Part shown: positions 10,058 through 18,507 of the stretch, piece after piece
Layout of the letters: each line of letters begins with the position of its first letter
How positions within the stretch are numbered: position 1 is the first letter of the stretch
Assembly: GCA_024278275.1 (NCBI GenBank)
Contig: JAJRTN010000131.1
Span: 1-64,000, forward strand
Direction of reading: 5' to 3'
Origin: Candidatus Hydrogenedentota bacterium
Lineage (GTDB): Bacteria; Hydrogenedentota; Hydrogenedentia; Hydrogenedentales; JAJRTN01
DNA: 64,000 nt
Notes under the pieces: generated by a model
Seen by the model: only the letters and a program-made list of their open reading frames with translations
Databases searched by the model: none
Told to the model about the DNA's origin: nothing
Translations under genes and position numbers: made by a program

Positions 10058-11155
10058 ATGAAAATAGATTTCGGTGGGGTGATGGAAGAAGTCATCACGC
10101 GCAAAGAGTTCCCCATGTCCAAGGCCAAGCGTGTCCTCAAGAAGGAGACCATCGCCATCATCGGCTATGGCGTGCAGGGACCGGCCCAGGGCCTGAACAT
10201 GCGCGACAACGGCTTCAACGTTATTGTCGGCCAATCCAAGGCCTTCATGAAAGACTGGAACCGCGCGAAGAAAGACGGGTGGAAGCCGGGTGAGACCCTT
10301 TTCGAGATCGAGGAAGCCTGCGAACGGGCCACGGTGATCCAGATGCTCGTGTCGGACGCGGCGCAGAAAGCCATCTGGCCAACCGTCAAGAAGTATCTCA
10401 AGGCGGGCGATGCTTTGTATTTCTCCCACGGATTCTCCATCGTCTATAGAGATCAGACCAAGGTCATTCCGCCGGAAAACGTGGATGTAATCCTGGTGGC
10501 TCCAAAGGGATCGGGGCTCAATGTGCGCCGCAACTTCCTCAATGGCGCGGGCATCAACTCCAGTTTCGCCGTAGAACAGGATTACACTGGCCGGGCGGAA
10601 GAACGCGCCATGGCCCTGGGTATTGCCATCGGTTCGGGATACCTTTTCCCCACCACCTTCGAGAACGAGGTGTACAGTGATCTCACGGGCGAACGGGGCG
10701 TGCTCATGGGCGCCCTGGCGGGCATTATGGAAGCACAGTACGATGTGCTTCGGAAGAATGGCCACAGCCCCAGTGAAGCCTTCAACGAGACCGTCGAGGA
10801 GTTGACGCAAAGCCTCATCCGCCTGGTCGACGAAAACGGCATGGACTGGATGTACGCCAACTGTTCGGCCACCGCGCAGCGCGGCGCCCTCGACTGGCGG
10901 CCTAAGTTCAAGAAGGCCACCCTGCCCGTGTTCAAGGAACTCTACAAGCGCGTGCGGTCCGGTGAAGAGACCAAGCGCGTCCTTCGTTCGACCGGCGGCA
11001 AGGGCTATCAGGCCAAACTGCAAAAAGAACTGGACGCCTTGGGCAACTCCGAGATGTGGCGGGCAGGTAAGGCCTCCCGAGATCTCCGCCCCAAGACGCC
11101 TGCCGGCAGGCGCGTGAAAAGCACGCAGGGAACAAAGGGCCGCGGCAGCAACTAA
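10058..11155 (+). CDS. ilvC: Ketol-acid reductoisomerase, closer to the Bacteroidetes/eukaryote-type KARI
   Basis: MKIDFGGVMEEVITRKEFP, IAIIGYGVQGPAQGLNMRDNGFNVIVGQ, VILVAPKGSG, GIGSGYLFPTTFENEVYSDLTGERG, MYANCSATAQRGALDW. Confidence 0.95.
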   Translation: MKIDFGGVMEEVITRKEFPMSKAKRVLKKETIAIIGYGVQGPAQGLNMRDNGFNVIVGQSKAFMKDWNRAKKDGWKPGETLFEIEEACERATVIQMLVSDAAQKAIWPTVKKYLKAGDALYFSHGFSIVYRDQTKVIPPENVDVILVAPKGSGLNVRRNFLNGAGINSSFAVEQDYTGRAEERAMALGIAIGSGYLFPTTFENEVYSDLTGERGVLMGALAGIMEAQYDVLRKNGHSPSEAFNETVEELTQSLIRLVDENGMDWMYANCSATAQRGALDWRPKFKKATLPVFKELYKRVRSGEETKRVLRSTGGKGYQAKLQKELDALGNSEMWRAGKASRDLRPKTPAGRRVKSTQGTKGRGSN

Positions 11156-11180
11156 CCCGCCCCTGGAAGACGACGTGCCG

Positions 11181-11225
11181 CCGGGCCGGATGGTGATCAT
11201 CATCCGGCCCGGTGTTTTTCTTTTC
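11181..11225 (+). terminator. Strong rho-independent terminator after ilvC
   Basis: 12-bp perfect stem CCGGGCCGGATG (11181-11192) / CATCCGGCCCGG (11201-11212) followed by TGTTTTTCTTTT. Confidence 0.93.
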
Positions 11226-11226
11226 G

Positions 11227-11416
11227 GTAACCGTTCAGATCCCTCCCAACCCATCATTACGAGGAACGAGCCGTTGCGCCATAGGGAAAGTACTCTATTG
11301 CGAAAGCGAAGCGAGGCGGCAATCGGGTGTAAGGGAGTGCCTTTGGGTAAGCCCCGACCGCCACAGTCGCCTGGGCTCCCTCGCAATAACGGTCCACAGG
11401 AGTCGTAAACGGTTAC
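11227..11416. repeat. MITE-like ~190-bp intergenic element with terminal inverted repeats
   Basis: GTAACCGTTCA (11227-11237) versus TAAACGGTTAC (11406-11416); subterminal ATTACGAGG / CCTCGCAAT near-inverted copies (11256-11264, 11379-11387). Confidence 0.6.
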
Positions 11417-11637
11417 TTTTCGCACAGGCGTCCCACGAGGCGCGGTTGAAAAGAAGCCACAAGACTGCTAAAGTTTCACTTCAGCAGAAGATGAATGCCA
11501 GGGTATGGGGGTAACCTCGACAGGGAGCCGTTGGTTATGCGCAGCAACATGGGTTCGAAGCTTGCCTCCGGCGGGTGGGCGAATTCCGACGCCGAAACCT
11601 TGGCGCCGACCAGGGCCATGCCGGAATATGGGGCGAC

Positions 11638-12573
11638 ATGCCAGGGAGCGGGAACACATTGAAAGAACTCATCGCCGGCGCTAAGTTTGGTCCTCTCGAT
11701 GGCCACCATTTCCAGCACCATTGGGAGGGAGCCGGGCTTCAAGCCTGCCTCCTTTCCGACTTGGGGAAACGCCGAAAGAACAACGAAGATTCGTGTATCC
11801 TGTGCGTACCGGAAGATGACAGGATCCGTGAGAAACGGGGCATGGTATTCGCCCTGGCCGATGGGATGGGCGGCGCCACGGCCGGTGAGTATGCGAGCCG
11901 AATGGCACTTAATGTGCTGGTTCACCGCTATTACGAGGGCGAAGACGATTCCATTCCCCGGTCGCTCAAGGTGGCCATTGAACGGGCCAACCTGGAGGTT
12001 TTCGAGGAAGCCGAGGTAAACCCGGCGCTCTCCGGCATGGGCACCACGGTCTCCGCCATGGTCATCCTGGGGGACTGGGCCTATATCGCCCAAGTGGGGG
12101 ATAGCCGTGTCTATCTGCACCGTCCCGAAACGGGCCTGCTTCAAGTCACCCGCGACCATTCACTCGTGGCCGAACAGGTGCGTAATGGCCTCATCTCCGA
12201 GGAAGAGGCCGAAAGCCACTCGCTTAAAAACCTGATTACCCGTGCCGTGGGCATAAAAACAAACGTGGACGTGGACCTTTTTTCCGTGCAACTAAAAAAA
12301 GGGGACACCCTGCTCCTTTGTTCCGACGGCCTTTCCAACATGGTGTCGGATGCCGCCATTGAAGAAACGCTGGCCGGCTCCGATCTCAAGGGAGGCACGG
12401 AAAGTCTCATTCGTGACGCCTTGAATGCCGGTGGCACGGACAACATCACCGTGGTCACGGTACGGGTCACGGCAACCCCTGCGTCCAGTGCCTGCCAAGA
12501 GGGCGCGGAGGCCGTGGCCATGCCCCGCCCGGGTTTTTGGAAACGTCTGCGCCGCGCTTTGGGTCTGGCTTGA
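11638..12573 (+). CDS. PP2C-type serine/threonine protein phosphatase (Stp-like)
   Basis: SDLGKRRKNNEDS, FALADGMGGATAGEYAS, LLLCSDGLSNMVSD, GGTDNITVVTVRV. Confidence 0.95.
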   Translation: MPGSGNTLKELIAGAKFGPLDGHHFQHHWEGAGLQACLLSDLGKRRKNNEDSCILCVPEDDRIREKRGMVFALADGMGGATAGEYASRMALNVLVHRYYEGEDDSIPRSLKVAIERANLEVFEEAEVNPALSGMGTTVSAMVILGDWAYIAQVGDSRVYLHRPETGLLQVTRDHSLVAEQVRNGLISEEEAESHSLKNLITRAVGIKTNVDVDLFSVQLKKGDTLLLCSDGLSNMVSDAAIEETLAGSDLKGGTESLIRDALNAGGTDNITVVTVRVTATPASSACQEGAEAVAMPRPGFWKRLRRALGLA

Positions 12574-12802
12574 CGGTTTCCGGCCTGAAGCACGGACAGA
12601 ATCAGGGTTTCACGCGCATACATGGCAACGTGTCCTATCGAAGGTACTCGTGGAGAGCGCTGGTATCAACCACTTCACCGTTTTGTTGTTCGCAAGTCAT
12701 CAAATACCGCTGCTGAAGTCCGGGACGGACTTTATCAAACACGCTCCAAAATAAAGGGCCGTTACAATGGCGCCGCCAACCTGTACCCCCAGGGCGAAGA
12801 CC

Positions 12803-14221
12803 ATGGGAGGCAAGATTATGCGTTTCTTGTTTCTGGCACCGTTCTTCCTGATGTTAACGGCCCATGGCACCTACACGCCGCCCGACTGGGGCACGCCCTC
12901 GGTGACCATCGAGCATGGCTATGACAACAACGCCTCCGCCGCGGAGAACGGCGCGGCGCTGAAGGCGGCGGTGCTGGCCCTGCAAGCGGGACAGCGGCTG
13001 GCCATCGAAGGGGGAACGTACTATATCGGGAGCCACTTCGGGCCAACCCTCAACGGCAGGGACGGCGCCCCGATTGTCATCGAGGGAACCGGGCCGGGCG
13101 AGGTGGTCATCGAAACCGACGCGGGGCACAATGGACTCGACCTCAACGGGGCGTATTTCGTGCTGCGCAGCGTGTCCATCACCGGCGCGAGCGAGGCCAT
13201 CCGCATTCACGATTGTCACCATGTGCTCATCGAGCATTGCCACATCCACGACTGCCCCGACGGCGGTATCACCACGAACACGCAAAACACGAACAACATC
13301 CATATCATAAATAATGAAATAGATCATGTAAACGGTGAGGGTATGTACCTGGGTGCCAATAACAGTGCGGTGGTGATGCATTCTTCGTTCATCGTGGGCA
13401 ACCACGTACACCATATTGGCGCACCCCAGGGCGACGGTATCGAATTGAAACAGGGGTCATGGGGCAATCTTGTCGCGGACAACGTGGTGCATGACACCAA
13501 CTACCCGTGCATCATCGCCTATGGCACCGACGGCAACCCGCGCAACACCATTGAGCGTAACATCTGCTACCGATCCAACGACAATACCATGCAGGTCCAG
13601 GGCGAGGCCCTGGTACGAAACAACCTGGCCATCAGCGGGGGCGGCAGCGCCTTTCAGTCCCACGATCACCAGGCGGCCACCACGGCGCTGGAGGTCATCA
13701 ACAACACCTTCATCAATGGTGGACGCGCGGTGAACCTGTCGAACTGGAACGGGCGTGCCGGCATGGTCTTCGCCAACAACGCCTGCTATTCGCGGGATGC
13801 CGAGGGGTTGCGCTTCGCCGCGGGGAGCACCGGGGTGGCGGTGCAGGGTAATGTCGTGCTGGGTACGGTGAGCGGAGTGACGGGCGGTTACGTCCCGGCC
13901 CATGGTCTCACCGAGGATTTCGTCGGGGTCGCGTGGGATGCCGGCACAAGGGACGCCCATCCCACGGCGGCTTCCGCGCTGCTGGATGCCGCCGATCCGA
14001 CCTACCTGCCCGGGGAGGACCTGGCCGGAGCCACGCGCAGCGAAAACACCGCCGGGGCCTATGAACGCGCCGGGGCCGCAGTTCGCTACCACGACGGCGA
14101 CCTCGACCGGAATCATGCGATCAGTCTCTCGGAATTGCTGCGTTTCGTGCAGCTCTACAACGCGGGGGCCTACCACCCGTGCGACGTCCCCGGCACGCCG
14201 GACGGCTTCTGCCCGGGATGA
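12803..14221 (+). CDS. Secreted right-handed parallel beta-helix protein with dockerin-like/EF-hand C-terminal tail
   Basis: Signal peptide MRFLFLAPFFLMLTAHG; repeated NNIHIINNEID/VLIEHCHIHD beta-helix rungs; C-terminus DGDLDRNHAISLSELLRFVQLYNAGAYHPC...DGFCPG. Confidence 0.88.
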   Translation: MGGKIMRFLFLAPFFLMLTAHGTYTPPDWGTPSVTIEHGYDNNASAAENGAALKAAVLALQAGQRLAIEGGTYYIGSHFGPTLNGRDGAPIVIEGTGPGEVVIETDAGHNGLDLNGAYFVLRSVSITGASEAIRIHDCHHVLIEHCHIHDCPDGGITTNTQNTNNIHIINNEIDHVNGEGMYLGANNSAVVMHSSFIVGNHVHHIGAPQGDGIELKQGSWGNLVADNVVHDTNYPCIIAYGTDGNPRNTIERNICYRSNDNTMQVQGEALVRNNLAISGGGSAFQSHDHQAATTALEVINNTFINGGRAVNLSNWNGRAGMVFANNACYSRDAEGLRFAAGSTGVAVQGNVVLGTVSGVTGGYVPAHGLTEDFVGVAWDAGTRDAHPTAASALLDAADPTYLPGEDLAGATRSENTAGAYERAGAAVRYHDGDLDRNHAISLSELLRFVQLYNAGAYHPCDVPGTPDGFCPG

Positions 14222-14331
14222 TGAAACATGGACGGATATTCGCGGTATCGTCCACCGACGAGAAGATTCATGTCACGAAGAAAAGAGCACAGGATGGTCC
14301 AAACCCTGGCTCCCTCACGAATAGGTTCGGG

Positions 14332-16047
14332 ATGACAACGCTTTTTCTTCCCCAACGCAATAAGAGGGCCGTTCCGTTACCCGGACGTCCCTTAATTCGC
14401 CGGCTACTCCTTGTAAGCATCCTGTTTCTAACAACTTCTTTTTCCGGCTGCAGGCAGATTCACGTCGGCTTTGCCCGCTTCCAGTTGATCAATCAGACCC
14501 CTTACACCATTACCTACTACGGCGTAGCGGCCACGGAAGCAGGGGTTCAGAACGCGCCAAACCGCCTGGCTGCTCCCCTTGGCCCGAGCAATGTCGCCGA
14601 TGCCGATGTCAAGCGGCCCGGCCATTATTGGCTGCGGGCCATCGCGAACGTGGAGGGCAACCCGGTCGAGCGCATTGCCGGTCCGGTGGAAATCTTCGAC
14701 GGCAACCGGGCATGGGCGTGGTACGTGGAAGACGGCGCAATACGGAACGGCACGGAAGCCCGCGATATCTACGGGGCGATCGATTTGCCCGCGGTGATCA
14801 TCGACACCCATGGCGCGGGCGTTCCCGATGAACCCAAGGTACCCGCCGCGATACGCATCACCTCGCCGGACGGTCTTTTCGATTTCGAGGGCAATGTGGG
14901 TATCGAAGTACGGGGCAACTCCTCGCAGACCTTCGACAAGCTCTCCTATGGCCTGGAGACCTGGGACACCGAGGGCGGTGACGTGGATGTGACGCTGCTG
15001 GGACTGCCCGGGGAAGAGGACTGGGTGCTTTATGGTCCCTGGATGGACCGCAGCCTGGTTCGGAACGTGGTGGGCTATACCCTCTGGGAATCACTGGGAT
15101 ACTATGCACCGCGCACGCGCTTCGTGGAGCTTTACCTCAACACCGACAACCATCCCCTTATCGAGGAAACCTATCACGGCGTCTATGTCCTGACCGAAAA
15201 AGTGAAACGCGACCGGAACCGCGTGGATATTGCCCGCCTTGGACCGGACGACACGGCCGTGCCCGCCATCACAGGCGGCTACCTCCTGGAGATGAAGGCT
15301 TCGGATCAACTCGACCAGGGGCAACTCAGCATTCCATCGGCAGGCGCCTTCGTCATCGCCATTGAATACCCAAAGGCGGAGGACATGCTCGACGTGCAGC
15401 GTGCGTGGATCACCACCTACCTGGCGGACTTTGAGGCGGCGCTTTTCGGCGAGGGCTTCGCCGACCCCGAAACGGGTTATGGGGCGTACATCGACGTGGA
15501 CAACTTCATCGACTACATTCTTTTGCAGGATTTCTTCAAAAATCGCGATGCCTTCCGGTCGAGTACCTGGATGTACAAGGAACGTGGCAAGAAGCTGCGC
15601 ATGGGCCCGGTCTGGGACCTGAACATCATCTTCGGTTACTTCAGCTTCAACGGTTTCAACCGCCCCGACGGATGGTTCCTCCAGCACGCCAAGAACGACC
15701 TGCCCCACAGCCCCTGGACCGACCGCCTTTTCGAGGATCCCGCTTTCGTCGCACGATATATCGCCCGTTGGCGTGAACTGCGGGCAAATGTCCTGTCAAC
15801 GACGACCGTACACGGGATCATTGACCGCGCCTCGGCCGAACTCCGCACCGCCCACGCCCGTAACTTCATGCGCTGGCAAACGCTCGGGCGCACGTTGATC
15901 CCCGACCTGCGTTTTCTCATGTTCACGGGGCCCCACCCCGATTCCTGGCAGGGAGAGGTGCGCATGATGAAGGATTGGGCCGACGACCGCGCGGCTTGGA
16001 TGGATGACCACATGGACGAACTGGTGGGACGCGAATCGGCACGATGA
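14332..16047 (+). CDS. CotH kinase-family lipoprotein
   Basis: Lipobox LTTSFSGC; GIEVRGNSSQTFDKLSYGLE, DWVLYGPWMDRSLVRNVVGYTLW, YHGVYVLTEKVKRDRNRVDI, ILLQDFFKNRDAFRSSTWMYK. Confidence 0.9.
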   Translation: MTTLFLPQRNKRAVPLPGRPLIRRLLLVSILFLTTSFSGCRQIHVGFARFQLINQTPYTITYYGVAATEAGVQNAPNRLAAPLGPSNVADADVKRPGHYWLRAIANVEGNPVERIAGPVEIFDGNRAWAWYVEDGAIRNGTEARDIYGAIDLPAVIIDTHGAGVPDEPKVPAAIRITSPDGLFDFEGNVGIEVRGNSSQTFDKLSYGLETWDTEGGDVDVTLLGLPGEEDWVLYGPWMDRSLVRNVVGYTLWESLGYYAPRTRFVELYLNTDNHPLIEETYHGVYVLTEKVKRDRNRVDIARLGPDDTAVPAITGGYLLEMKASDQLDQGQLSIPSAGAFVIAIEYPKAEDMLDVQRAWITTYLADFEAALFGEGFADPETGYGAYIDVDNFIDYILLQDFFKNRDAFRSSTWMYKERGKKLRMGPVWDLNIIFGYFSFNGFNRPDGWFLQHAKNDLPHSPWTDRLFEDPAFVARYIARWRELRANVLSTTTVHGIIDRASAELRTAHARNFMRWQTLGRTLIPDLRFLMFTGPHPDSWQGEVRMMKDWADDRAAWMDDHMDELVGRESAR

Positions 16048-16140
16048 GCGTTTACGGCCCACCAAAAAAGTTATTGCGAGGAAACACGGTTTATTGGCAC
16101 ACCACGCCGCGAACGGTTGAGGAGGCTGTTTGCCCGACCG

Positions 16141-16875
16141 CTATCCGCCGCCGGGACCGAAGCCCCGGCTCTCCTGAATGTCACGCGGCGGTGTGACAAA
16201 ATCACGCCCCCGGCCTTCTCCGCCCTTTCCCCGCATCGCCCCGGCGCGTCCGCCGCCCTCGGGCCGATTCTTGAAGCCGTGCCTTTGCCGGGCGCGCATG
16301 ACCAGGGCCCGAAGATCGGATTCAAATTCGCGAAGTATGTTGTAGAGTTTGGCACGCTGCGCCGCACTCAAGCCCTTGCTCATGGTATCGAGAAGCCGTC
16401 TCGAAGCGGTTGCGGCCTGTTCATCGAGGGCGATAAGCGCATCCAACTTCTGGTTGATGATTTCGTCATCGGCACCCTTCTCGATGGCTTCGCCCAAGGC
16501 ACGCGAGAGTCCGTGGCGCTGTTTACGCAATCCCATCATGGCGTCCTGGTGCTCGCTGAAACGGCGCACCAGCAGAACCGTCTGCTCCTCGCTCAGGTCC
16601 AGCGAGCGGGAAACCCGAGCCATCATGACGGAGCGCAAAAGACTGCGCAGATCCTCTTCCGCGGCACCCCCTCGTCCCGGCGGCATGGGGCCGAGGCCCC
16701 GGGGACCGGGCCCCATTCTCTCCGGTCCACCCATGGGCGGTCCGCCCATGGCGCCGGGTGGCGGTGGCGGGTGTTCCATGCCGGGGCCGGGGGGGGCTGG
16801 AGCCGGTTGTCCACAGGCATGGAATCCCAGGAACAACAGCGCTACCACGGTTGAAATGGTCAAGTGTTTTATCAT
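16141..16875 (-). CDS. Spy/CpxP-like periplasmic protein with Pro/Gly/Met-rich N-terminus
   Basis: Signal peptide MIKHLTISTVVALLFLGFHACG; PPGPGMEHPPPPPGAMGGPPMGG; helical LRSLLRSVMMARVSRSLDLSEEQTVLLVRRFSEHQ. Confidence 0.75.
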   Translation of the reverse strand: MIKHLTISTVVALLFLGFHACGQPAPAPPGPGMEHPPPPPGAMGGPPMGGPERMGPGPRGLGPMPPGRGGAAEEDLRSLLRSVMMARVSRSLDLSEEQTVLLVRRFSEHQDAMMGLRKQRHGLSRALGEAIEKGADDEIINQKLDALIALDEQAATASRRLLDTMSKGLSAAQRAKLYNILREFESDLRALVMRARQRHGFKNRPEGGGRAGAMRGKGGEGRGRDFVTPPRDIQESRGFGPGGG

Positions 16876-16876
16876 G

Positions 16877-17539
16877 TCAACCTTCTCCCATGTAGTCGGT
16901 CAATAAAGAACCCAACACGGCGGCTTCCGACGACCCCATCCCGTCGATCAGCCCATAAACATTGGTGTCACCCCCCAAATAGGGATCACCGCCCTCATCC
17001 TCAATCTCCTCCGCCAGGGACACCACCATCTCATCGTACGTGATGAAATTATCCTCCGGCAACCAATCCCCGGATGCGTCGGGGGCGACATAGGTTAAGT
17101 CCACCCCCTCATCCATGAGCTTCGCCATGGCATCAACAACGGCCTCGTCATCCAAGTAAAGAGTCGTGTCCCGCACCACCGCCACCTGCTCCCGGGATGT
17201 TGTTGCCGGCGTGCTCCCGTTGGGCCGGGCCCCGTAAAGCAGCGCCAAGCCCACCACGATCAGTGCAAGCGCGGCCACCCATCCGGGTGAAGCGGGCAGC
17301 CAGAACCGGCGGGCCGGCAGCATCTCGGCCTCGCGCGCGTGGGCCATGACCCGGGTCAGGAATTCGGGCGGCACCTCGGGCACGTTCATGGCGCCCAGAT
17401 GGGAGGACAACTTGAGCAACTCCATGTGGCGCCGGGCACATTCCGGACAGCGGCGCAAATGCCGCTCGATCCGGTCGGGGTGCGCGGCCTCGCCATCAAT
17501 GTAGGCCGACAAGGCATCGAGTACATGCTTATCGCTCAT
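16877..17539 (-). CDS. Anti-sigma factor with N-terminal zinc-binding (zf-HC2) domain
   Basis: SAYIDGEAAHPDRIERHLRRCPECARRHMEL; one TM helix; overlaps the sigma gene. Confidence 0.88.
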   Translation of the reverse strand: MSDKHVLDALSAYIDGEAAHPDRIERHLRRCPECARRHMELLKLSSHLGAMNVPEVPPEFLTRVMAHAREAEMLPARRFWLPASPGWVAALALIVVGLALLYGARPNGSTPATTSREQVAVVRDTTLYLDDEAVVDAMAKLMDEGVDLTYVAPDASGDWLPEDNFITYDEMVVSLAEEIEDEGGDPYLGGDTNVYGLIDGMGSSEAAVLGSLLTDYMGEG

Positions 17540-18126
17540 ATTTCTTCACCTCCCAACGACACCAGCCGTTGGCGGAGCTGCTCGCGGGCTCGTGCCAAAC
17601 GGCTTTTCACGGTGCCTTTTCGGCATTTCAGGACCGTCGCGATGGCATCATAATCCAGCCCCTGTATCTCCCGAAGCACCAGGACTTCCCGGTGAGCCGG
17701 GGAAAGCCGGGCGATACCTTCTTCCAGCAGCCGCTCAATCTCACCCATGCGCGCTTCCACATCGGGCCGGCGCCCTTCGGCATCGGGCAAAGGGCACGTT
17801 TCCAGCGGTCGTGACTGACCGCGGCCACGCCGCTTCATGTCCCGCAGATAATTCAACGTGAGATTCCGGGCAATCCCGAAGAGCACCGTCGAAAACCGGG
17901 CCTGCGGTTTAAGTCGCTTCAAGTGACGGTGAAGCCGCACGAATGCCTCCTGCGCAACGTCTTCCGCATCCTCGGCGGACCCGGTCATACGCTGGCAGAA
18001 ATGAATGACCGGCACCTGGTACCGGCGCACCAGCATGGCAAAGGCATTTTCGTCGCCGGCCTGCGCCCGCGCCACCAGTTCCCAGTCATCCAATTGCGGC
18101 ATCCATTCATCTGCCTTGGCTTCCAT
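17536..18126 (-). CDS. ECF-type RNA polymerase sigma factor
   Basis: FAMLVRRYQVPVIHFCQRMTGSAEDAEDVAQEAFVRLHRHL; LSPAHREVLVLREIQGLDYDAIATVLKCRKGTVKSRLARAREQL. Confidence 0.96.
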   Translation of the reverse strand: MEAKADEWMPQLDDWELVARAQAGDENAFAMLVRRYQVPVIHFCQRMTGSAEDAEDVAQEAFVRLHRHLKRLKPQARFSTVLFGIARNLTLNYLRDMKRRGRGQSRPLETCPLPDAEGRRPDVEARMGEIERLLEEGIARLSPAHREVLVLREIQGLDYDAIATVLKCRKGTVKSRLARAREQLRQRLVSLGGEEI

Positions 18127-18507
18127 GGCCTTAAACCCGGTTCACCCGTCCAGGTTCCCTCGGAACGGTCCTCAAAGTACCTTGCAGGGAAGCGTTATGT
18201 AAAGCACCGGGGCCGAGAGACCACCCGACCTTAACAATCAACCTTGTGGGAAAAGTGGACCCAAAAGTGCCTGTCCGCGATTCTCGCCGGCGTGTTTTGC
18301 TCCAAATCTGCCGGCTCTTGATGCCTCGGGCAATCCCGATTCCAGTCTGCTGGTCATGTTATGTAATCTCCTTCGTCTTGTCGCCATTGCTTTCCAGGGC
18401 ACTTTCGGCTCGACGGGTCCTTGTCGATAGGAACATGAAAAGCATAATGTTGTCAAACCTTGAAAGCATGCGTCCAGGTGATCCCGGAAAAGGTGGCGGA
18501 CTGCCTG

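Noticed and set aside
9803-11425. 540-aa minus-strand ORF opposite ilvC
   Set aside because: Antisense open frame caused by codon bias; crosses the ilvC terminator and repeat.
11540-11580. GGTTCGAAGC resembling a tRNA T-loop
   Set aside because: No T-stem, acceptor or anticodon stem can be built around it.
18130-18460. Spacer between the sigma gene and recQ with an open minus-strand frame (18238-18456)
   Set aside because: Possible degraded mobile DNA, but no transposase motif or terminal repeats identifiable by eye.
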